Below, piece by piece: positions 58,826 through 64,000 of a DNA stretch of 64,000 nucleotides. A program made the position numbers and the translations under genes. The stretch's first letter is position 1. Each line of letters begins with the position of its first letter. The stretch is from Nostoc sp. LPT. Its GTDB lineage: Bacteria; Cyanobacteriota; Cyanobacteriia; Cyanobacteriales; Nostocaceae. Below the pieces are notes generated by a model, which was given only the letters and a program-made list of their open reading frames with translations, made no database searches and was not told the DNA's origin. The DNA lies in contig NZ_JABXKF010000064.1 in the NCBI RefSeq assembly GCF_017115165.1, forward strand, positions 17,159 through 81,158. The letters are read 5' to 3'.

Positions 58826-59255
58826 TTATCCATCACCTTCATCTAGATATTTTAGGAAAGAATGAACACCCAGTAACTGAATGCCATAGCTTGCCATTAC
58901 CGCTCTCAAGTCATCATCAGCCCGCAAGTCATCATCCCCAGATACGATAATCCCCGCTTTGCCATCAATCGCTGTAGCCAACACAGGTAAATCTTTGGGA
59001 TCTCGACAATTAGGCGGAACAGTTTTCAACTCAACCCATAAGGCGCGGTACTGCAATTGTTGTTCTAGGCGAATCGCCTGACTAGAGTCAATCCGCTCTC
59101 TTAAACGGGGGCATTCCAAACAAGATGGAATTCTTCCATGAGGGGTTGACTCATTACCAACTGGAATTTATCCTCATTAAATGCTGCCAAAATCGGCAAT
59201 GTAACTCGTCCTTTCAGCAAAATGCTCTCTCCAAATGTTGGTGTCGATGACCAGA
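58826..59255 (-). pseudogene. PIN-domain toxin (VapC-like), frameshifted
   Basis: The start region reads LVIDTNIWRE, the first Asp motif of PIN domains. A +1 shift then opens SILLKGRVTLPILAAFNEDK to MEEFHLVWNAP, and a further shift opens RLRERIDSSQAIRLEQ through DPKDLPVLATAIDGKAGIIVSGDDDL (adjoining stretches). The GDDDL region holds the second acidic cluster. A tandem duplication gives DDDLRADDDLRA. Two frameshifts disable the gene; the antitoxin-like gene next to it is intact. A sequencing error at two sites is less likely but possible. Confidence 0.75.
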
Positions 59256-59313
59256 AAGAAAAAGGTACAGAGCAAGTAAATTTATTTATGGGCTTGGTAA
59301 ATTATTGAATGCG

Positions 59314-59362
59314 TGACTTTTGATTTTTGACTTTTGACTTTTGACTTCCCTGAAGGGGTTGA
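59314..59362. repeat. TGACTTT heptamers followed by CCCTGAAGGGG
   Basis: Five imperfect TGACTTT/TGATTTT heptamers (59314-59347) followed by the palindrome, as at 5213 and 56422. Confidence 0.8.
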
Positions 59363-59374
59363 CCACTCGCAACA

Positions 59375-59614
59375 TTAGACCTGCTGGGATTGCTGACGCA
59401 CAGCTTTAATTTCAGCCCTGATTTCATCGTCTGTAATCTCATTCACGGGGGGTTCGGCATAAAGTTCTTGAATTAAAGCCGTCAAATCTGAACGTAAATC
59501 TATTTGAATCAAGGCTCTAGCGACTTTTGCTCGTTCGTCTGGCTGCAACTGTTGTACCGCCGTAATGAGTTGTTCCAAAGTAATTGGGATCGATACCATG
59601 TCAGTACCCATCAT
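59375..59614 (-). CDS. antitoxin-like protein partner of the PIN remnant
   Basis: A 79-residue protein: VSIPITLEQLITAVQQLQPDERAKVARALIQ followed by an acidic tail EITDDEIRAEIKAVRQQSQQ. It matches a common cyanobacterial antitoxin-like family found next to PIN toxins. The PIN gene lies downstream and is broken. Met at 59614, 59611 or 59599 could be the start. It may now be an orphan antitoxin. Confidence 0.72.
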   Translation of the reverse strand: MMGTDMVSIPITLEQLITAVQQLQPDERAKVARALIQIDLRSDLTALIQELYAEPPVNEITDDEIRAEIKAVRQQSQQV

Positions 59615-59735
59615 GATGGTTTCTTAAATTTTAGTGCGTTTGTGCGATCGCTATCAGTCTTTTCAGCGGAATTTATAATTGACAAAAGCAATGTTATCCT
59701 AACTTGTCATGAATGAACCGATTTAATTTTATTCA

Positions 59736-59924
59736 ATGGTAAAAGGTATGGAACCGACCATCGAACAACTTAAAGCATTCTTTGACTTTTGTGTTCGGGC
59801 TAGTAATTTGCTTAGAGATATAGCATTGGTTAGATTTGATGGGAGGACAAGCCGAATCGTGATTTTGATAGGCGAAACCATCCAAGTAGAAATTCTTAGT
59901 AATGGGGAGAACATTATCCGATGA
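59736..59924 (+). CDS. DUF6888-like small protein
   Basis: 62 residues with EQLKAFFDFCVRASNLLRDI and VRFDGRTSRIVILIGETIQV, matching the short cyanobacterial family I know as DUF6888. The stop TGA overlaps the next gene's ATG (ATGA). No signal peptide. Function unknown. Paired genes of this size and overlap resemble toxin-antitoxin modules, but nothing proves that. Confidence 0.65.
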   Translation: MVKGMEPTIEQLKAFFDFCVRASNLLRDIALVRFDGRTSRIVILIGETIQVEILSNGENIIR

Positions 59925-60100
59925 CAGACTATTTAACTCTTAATGAGCAAGAATTAAGACAATATGTGATATCAAACCCCCAGGATGAGGAGGCATTTCA
60001 GCATTACCTCAGCATCATGAGAGCGAAACCGGGGGTAGTGGTCAGCACTCCAGAACAATTAGAGGCTGAGTTAAAACGGCGTATTAATCAAGCTAGTTAA
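59921..60100 (+). CDS. DUF6887-like small protein
   Basis: 59 residues (MTDYLTLNEQELRQYVISNP) with the pattern DDEEAF-type QDEEAFQHYLSIMRA, matching the cyanobacterial DUF6887 family. It overlaps the preceding gene by 4 bp. Function unknown. Confidence 0.65.
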   Translation: MTDYLTLNEQELRQYVISNPQDEEAFQHYLSIMRAKPGVVVSTPEQLEAELKRRINQAS

Positions 60101-60589
60101 CATATAACCCGTTATTGGAATGTCAGTAATGGGGTTTTTTCATTTAGCAGCTTGAGTCAATGGGACTTGCCTTCAGCCATCATCTTCTTGGATATTCCCG
60201 CGATCGCACACTTTTATATCTGCGCTGATTTGGCGACTTGCGTCTGGATACAGCAGGCTCAGTTTTTTCCGTTTTACCAACTTTTGGTGATTGGCGATCG
60301 GCTAAGATATCCAGGGCAGAGAAATGACGAAACTCGACGGAACAAGGGGTAGCGTTACTGTCAGTATGCCAGATTTTTCTCGTTTTACCAGCTTTCGGTT
60401 ATTTATTGGTTTTTACAAAATCTTTTTAAGGGCGTTTATTTTAGTTGCCTTCATGATAGCGGGTTATTTTTGACAAGCGAGGTGCGCTCACCGTCAAAAA
60501 TAACTCGTTATTGGGGTGTGTTCCACCTAATGGCTCTAACGTGTAACACTGCACCACTAGTTTGTTTATAATTTTTAACTAGACTGGCG
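60101..60589. other. intergenic region with repeated AACCCGTTATTGG motifs and an inverted repeat
   Basis: An open stretch of 66 codons at 60152-60352 has no homology features and is not called. ATAACCCGTTATTGG occurs near 60104 and, as ATAACTCGTTATTGG, near 60500. The 14-bp inverted repeat listed separately lies between. Confidence 0.5.
60461..60506. repeat. 14-bp inverted repeat hairpin
   Basis: GGGTTATTTTTGAC (60461-60474) and GTCAAAAATAACTC (60493-60506) are complementary with one G-T pair; the loop contains GGTG-CGCT-CACC, a second stem. It lies past the 3' end of the NB-ARC/TPR gene on the minus strand and may be part of a MITE or a terminator without a T-run. Confidence 0.6.
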
Positions 60590-62908
60590 TTAAGCGTAAT
60601 TATCGCGCAAGAATTTCAGATTTTCACGGATAGTTGCTGTGCTGGGATGATCTACCCCCAACCTAAGTTCAGCAATTTCCAAAGCTTTTTTATACAGTGG
60701 TTCCGCTTCGCTATACCGTCCTAGAGCGTCGTAGAGTCCAGCCAGCTTGTTGTAACTGGTGGCGACAGAGGGATGCTCTTCTCCCAGCAGCCTTTGCCTG
60801 AGTTCTAGAGCTTTTTGATACAGTGGTTCCGCTTCGCTGTACCGTCCTTGGTTTTTGTAGAGTCCAGCTAGGTTGTTGTAATTGGTGGCGACATCCGGAT
60901 GCTTTTCTCCCAGCAGGCGTTTATAAAGTTCTAGAGCTTTTTGATATAGTGGTTCCGCTTCGCTGTACTGTCCTTGGGATTCGTAGAGTAGAGCCAGGTT
61001 GTTGTAACAGTCGGCGACATCGTGATGCTCTTCTCCCAGCAGGCGTTTATAAAGTTCTAGAGCTTTTTTCAACAGTGGTTCCGCTTCGCTGTACCGTTCT
61101 TGGAATTCGTAGAGTCCAGCCAGGTTGTAAAGGCTTTGAGCGACATCAGGATGTTCTTCTCCCAGCAGCCTTTGCCTGAGTTCTAGAGCTTTTTGATACA
61201 GTGGTTCCGCTTCGCTGTACCGTCCTTGGTTTTTGTAGAGTAATGCTAAGTTGTTGACGCTGGTGGCAACATAAGGGTGTTCCTCGCCGACCAGACGTCT
61301 ATCAAGTGTAAGAGTTTGCTGAAAAAGGGGTTCCGCTTCGGCGTAGCGTCCTTGGTACAAATAGATTAATGCCAGGTTATTGAGGCTGGTGGCGACATCG
61401 GGATGCTCTTCTCCCAGCAAGGGTCTCCTCATTTCCAAAGCTTGCTGATATAGTGGTTCGGCTTCGGCGTAGCGTCCTTGGTAACGGTAGAGCTCGGCTA
61501 GGTCATTGAGGCTGGTGGCGACATCGGGATGCTCTTCTCCCAGCAGCCTTTGCCTGAGTTCTAAAGCTTTTTGATACAGTGGTTCCGCTTCGCTGTACCG
61601 TCCTTGGTTTTTGTAGAGTTCAGCCAGGTTGTTGTAATTGGTGGCGACGTCGGGATGCTCTTCTCCCAAGCGGGATTGTACTACTGATACACATTGCTCT
61701 AACCAAGGTTGAGCCAACGTATATAAACCTTGTCCAGAATAAAATCTATCTAACCCAACAAAAACCCAAATTAAATTTTCATCACTGACTGCATCAATCA
61801 GATTTTGTGCCACCTCTGCTAAATGTGGGATGGCATCTTTGACTGAATTAATTGACTTCACAGTTGGAGAGTCGGGGATTGTTTTAGCGATCGCCACCAT
61901 TGCCTCTACAAAACCCCGTTTCAAATCATCAGCTTGTTGTGATGCTGCGAGCTTCAGTTTCAGGAACTCGCAAATTAAGGGATGAATTCTAATTTTATAC
62001 TCACCAGATGTATCATCTACTGATTGAATCAAATGAAGTGTATACAGTTGCTCGTTTGCTGTTTCGATATCAGTCGAACTCCAATTGAGCAATTCACCTG
62101 TAGACTCCACCCATTCCCAGGCAATGATATTTGGTGCAAACAAGCTTAATAATGCAGCTAAAAGCTGTGTTGGAGGCGAAAGTTTCTGCCAGCTTAATTC
62201 AAAAGCGTCTAACACGCTACGCTGTGCTGTACTCAAAGTTTGTTGCAACTCCTGATTTATGGCAATATTAGTGAGTCGCTGCTCTTTCAACTGTTGCAAC
62301 ATATGAGCTAAAGTCCAGTTGGGCGGTTTTTTCGCCACATACCTTCCTACCAATTCCAAACCCAAGGGCAAGTATCCCAACCATTCACACAGTTGTTGTG
62401 CTACATCTTGTTCCTTTTGTACCCGCTTACTACCTACGATTGCTATCAATAATTGCAATGCCTCTTGTGGGGACAGCACATCCAAGGAAATCTCTTCAAT
62501 ATTCGGGTCTAAATTTCGCACCCGTGTTGTCATTAATATACGAAAACAGTTGTTTTTTGGCAGTAGATGCCGATAATCACCCAAAGCAGTAACATCATCT
62601 AGTATGATTAATGCGATCCCCTTTGGTGGTTGCCAATGCTGCCAGCACCACTCTACTTGTTCAGTAAGACTTAGCGCTCTTCCACGAAAATCCTGCTGTG
62701 GGATTTCTAATTTCATATGAAGCTGCGCGAACTGCACAATACTAGCTGCTAAATCTGATTCTCTAGCTGATAACCAGCAAATACCACTAGCATAGTCTGC
62801 TTCATGCTGCAATACATATTGAATCGCCAGTTCAGTTTTACCAACACCGCCCATACCAGCAACAGCTGAGATGGCTACAGCACCTGTTCTTTGAAACTTT
62901 TGATCCAA
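60590..62908 (-). CDS. NB-ARC STAND NTPase with TPR repeats (NLR-like)
   Basis: A 772-residue protein from the TTG at 62908. The P-loop is GMGGVGKT (18-25), with Walker B IALIILDDV, sensor ILMTTRVRN and the GLPL-type LGYLPLGLELV. A winged-helix/linker follows, then eight 42-residue TPR units (LGEEHPDVATxxNNLAxLY, SEAEPLYQKALELRQRL) and a half repeat. STAND proteins of this plan oligomerise on detecting a trigger; bacterial ones include phage-defence Avs proteins. There is no good start: 34 more open codons precede 62908, encoding the conserved FVGRAHEL. Confidence 0.88.
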   Translation of the reverse strand: MDQKFQRTGAVAISAVAGMGGVGKTELAIQYVLQHEADYASGICWLSARESDLAASIVQFAQLHMKLEIPQQDFRGRALSLTEQVEWCWQHWQPPKGIALIILDDVTALGDYRHLLPKNNCFRILMTTRVRNLDPNIEEISLDVLSPQEALQLLIAIVGSKRVQKEQDVAQQLCEWLGYLPLGLELVGRYVAKKPPNWTLAHMLQQLKEQRLTNIAINQELQQTLSTAQRSVLDAFELSWQKLSPPTQLLAALLSLFAPNIIAWEWVESTGELLNWSSTDIETANEQLYTLHLIQSVDDTSGEYKIRIHPLICEFLKLKLAASQQADDLKRGFVEAMVAIAKTIPDSPTVKSINSVKDAIPHLAEVAQNLIDAVSDENLIWVFVGLDRFYSGQGLYTLAQPWLEQCVSVVQSRLGEEHPDVATNYNNLAELYKNQGRYSEAEPLYQKALELRQRLLGEEHPDVATSLNDLAELYRYQGRYAEAEPLYQQALEMRRPLLGEEHPDVATSLNNLALIYLYQGRYAEAEPLFQQTLTLDRRLVGEEHPYVATSVNNLALLYKNQGRYSEAEPLYQKALELRQRLLGEEHPDVAQSLYNLAGLYEFQERYSEAEPLLKKALELYKRLLGEEHHDVADCYNNLALLYESQGQYSEAEPLYQKALELYKRLLGEKHPDVATNYNNLAGLYKNQGRYSEAEPLYQKALELRQRLLGEEHPSVATSYNKLAGLYDALGRYSEAEPLYKKALEIAELRLGVDHPSTATIRENLKFLRDNYA

Positions 62909-63010
62909 GATGGTCAGTTCATGTGCTCGCCCTACAAAGTTGGCTGTTCCTGAAAACTGAAGATTATTTGGAGGATTTAACTTTACCCGTTCCCATTCGG
63001 GCGGCTGTAG

Positions 63011-63433
63011 TCAGTTGTTAAATGTAATATTGTGACCACTGCCACCCTGAATTACTGGCGCATTGGTGTTGTTTGCATTATTCTGTTGTGCTTCTCCACC
63101 ATAGACATTCTGAAGATTTTGACCTTGAATCTGACCAATATTTATTTCTTGCTGAATCTCATGAGCCAGTTTCTGTATCTCCTGGGTAAAATTTGGGTCA
63201 GATTTCATTACTGGCTGCAAGTAAGCAGCAAGTTTTTCTAAATCTGGCTTAGACCCTTTTTCTGCTAAAGCAAACGCATTAGCAGCCTCTTGGTTTCCAT
63301 GAATCTTGTTCCAAATCTTGTCACGCAGCACTTTTATCTTGGCAAGAGTTGCTTCTGTGAATTTTTCAATTGTTGTTTCAAAGGCTTTGGTAAAAACGAG
63401 CGTGGCGATCGCACCAGCAGTTAATGGCTCCAT
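63011..63433 (-). CDS. N-terminal domain protein, split from the NB-ARC gene by TGA
   Basis: A 140-residue protein beginning MEPLTAGAIATLVFTKAFET, an alpha-helical effector-like domain, then a Gly/Asn-rich linker (NVYGGEAQQNNANN, QGGSGHNITFNN). Its TGA at 63011-63013 is followed in the same frame by LQPPEWERVKLNPPNN and FVGRAHEL, so it reads as the first part of the neighbouring STAND protein. It could be a separate gene, the N-terminus of a nonsense mutant, or read through. Confidence 0.7.
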   Translation of the reverse strand: MEPLTAGAIATLVFTKAFETTIEKFTEATLAKIKVLRDKIWNKIHGNQEAANAFALAEKGSKPDLEKLAAYLQPVMKSDPNFTQEIQKLAHEIQQEINIGQIQGQNLQNVYGGEAQQNNANNTNAPVIQGGSGHNITFNN

Positions 63434-63844
63434 GTGCTACCTCGTAAACGCGGCATCCTATTTTACCTATTACTACATGGTTTCTATCCTAAATTTCGCA
63501 ATTAAGGTAAAAATTTGTAGTTAGCTCATTGTTACGCCTCTTGAGTCATCCAGCATTACACGAAAGGGCTATTAAGTAGAATGAGTGGCTGAAAGTATTC
63601 ATTACTCGTGCTCGTGAGCGGTGTTACCACATAAGTGTGTTTTACCAACTTAGGGTTATAAGTTGGTATTTGAGTTCTGACTGGATTAGTTAGTAACTAT
63701 GTACTAAAAAAGTGTCTGCTTGTAGCCTTCTTGTATTTGGTTAAAACAGAGAAGTAAAAAGTTGAATTATATTTATGATACTTTTGAGCGCGATCGCCTT
63801 CGCCGTAAATCGGGTTAAGGCAAGAAAATTCATCATCTAATACT
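63434..63844. other. intergenic, no gene seen
   Basis: About 400 bp. TTGTAGTTAG-type and A/T-rich sequence, with one CGCGATCGCCTTCGCC element near 63791. It probably contains the promoter of the 63011-63433 gene. Confidence 0.5.
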
Positions 63845-64000
63845 TCAACATGACTTTAAAGTACCTCAACATGACTTTGAAGTACTCCAACACGACTTTG
63901 AAGTACCTCAAAACGACTTTGAAGTACCTCAACACGATGTTGAAGTACCTCAACACGATGTTGAAGTACCTCAACACGACTTTGAAGTACCTCAACACGA
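63841..64000. repeat. 21-bp tandem array at the window edge
   Basis: At least seven units of TACCTCAACACGACTTTGAAG with 0-4 changes, continuing past the end. The unit length (21) is a multiple of three, and several frames are open across it on both strands, e.g. VPQHDFE on the plus strand. It could be part of a gene beyond the edge, or a minisatellite. Confidence 0.8.

Noticed and set aside
60152..60352. 66-codon open stretch
   Set aside because: No family features, poor start, and it lies in a repeat-rich spacer.
60823..61788. Open plus-strand stretches antisense to the TPR region
   Set aside because: They recur once per TPR unit because the 126-bp repeats keep all frames open; they mirror the real gene.
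63841..64000. Possible CRISPR array
   Set aside because: The 21-bp units follow each other directly with no unique spacers.

Overview
The window is chromosomal DNA from a filamentous cyanobacterium, most likely a Nostoc/Anabaena-type (Nostocales) genome. The evidence is the photosynthesis genes (psaE, psb28, ndhO, vipp1, phylloquinone menB and menD), the very frequent octamer GCGATCGC (HIP1), and an abundance of heptameric tandem repeats and small dispersed repeats of the kind known from Nostoc. No rRNA, tRNA, CRISPR array or complete insertion sequence was seen.

Layout. 0.1-9 kb: a decayed malate dehydrogenase, then ndhO, mutM, psaE and a PAP/fibrillin gene on the minus strand; a DUF3134 gene and mraY on the plus strand; a GGDEF diguanylate cyclase whose membrane domain looks like a degenerate ethylene-receptor sensor; then moaB, psb28 and dtd. 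9-21 kb: an Rpn-type nuclease-like gene, a His-rich COG0523 GTPase, cysS, a TldD/TldE pair, a two-gene ATPase plus TOPRIM-like module (candidate defence system), a DivIVA-like coiled-coil gene overlapping coaD, and lgt. 21-28 kb: cobM and an iron-siderophore uptake group (PchR-like AraC regulator, TonB-dependent receptor, 2OG-Fe(II) oxygenase-like protein, lipoprotein binding protein). 28-43 kb: a MIF-like tautomerase, rlmN, a Gln-rich secreted protein, a 59-residue zinc-ribbon protein, uvrC, a single-domain response regulator, a PEP-CTERM protein, an aminotransferase, a thioredoxin, tandem vipp1/pspA, a SPOR-like protein and a DciA-like protein. 43-59 kb: menB, an Rpn/DUF4351 protein and a fragment of another, menD, folB, a REC-PAS-GGDEF protein, a maltose acetyltransferase-like gene, a DUF1517 protein, thiS, thiE and a DUF1565 beta-helix protein. 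59-64 kb is accessory: a broken PIN toxin with an intact antitoxin-like gene, a DUF6888/DUF6887-like pair, and a large NB-ARC/TPR (NLR-like STAND) gene whose N-terminal domain is cut off by a single in-frame TGA. The window ends inside a 21-bp tandem array.

Two themes stand out. First, short repeats have entered coding sequence in multiples of three at least five times (mdh, TonB receptor, aminotransferase, menD, DUF1565 protein). Four of these genes stayed open, while the 21-nt insert in mdh brings two amber codons. Heptamer tracts also supply gene ends: the stop codon of psb28 and the start codon of the aminotransferase. Second, there are several candidate conflict systems: the ATPase/TOPRIM pair, the NB-ARC/TPR protein, the PIN module and the Rpn proteins. 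The best candidates for something undescribed are the split NB-ARC/TPR gene, the ATPase/TOPRIM pair, the siderophore locus carrying an oxygenase-like gene, and the ethylene-receptor-like diguanylate cyclase with altered copper ligands.
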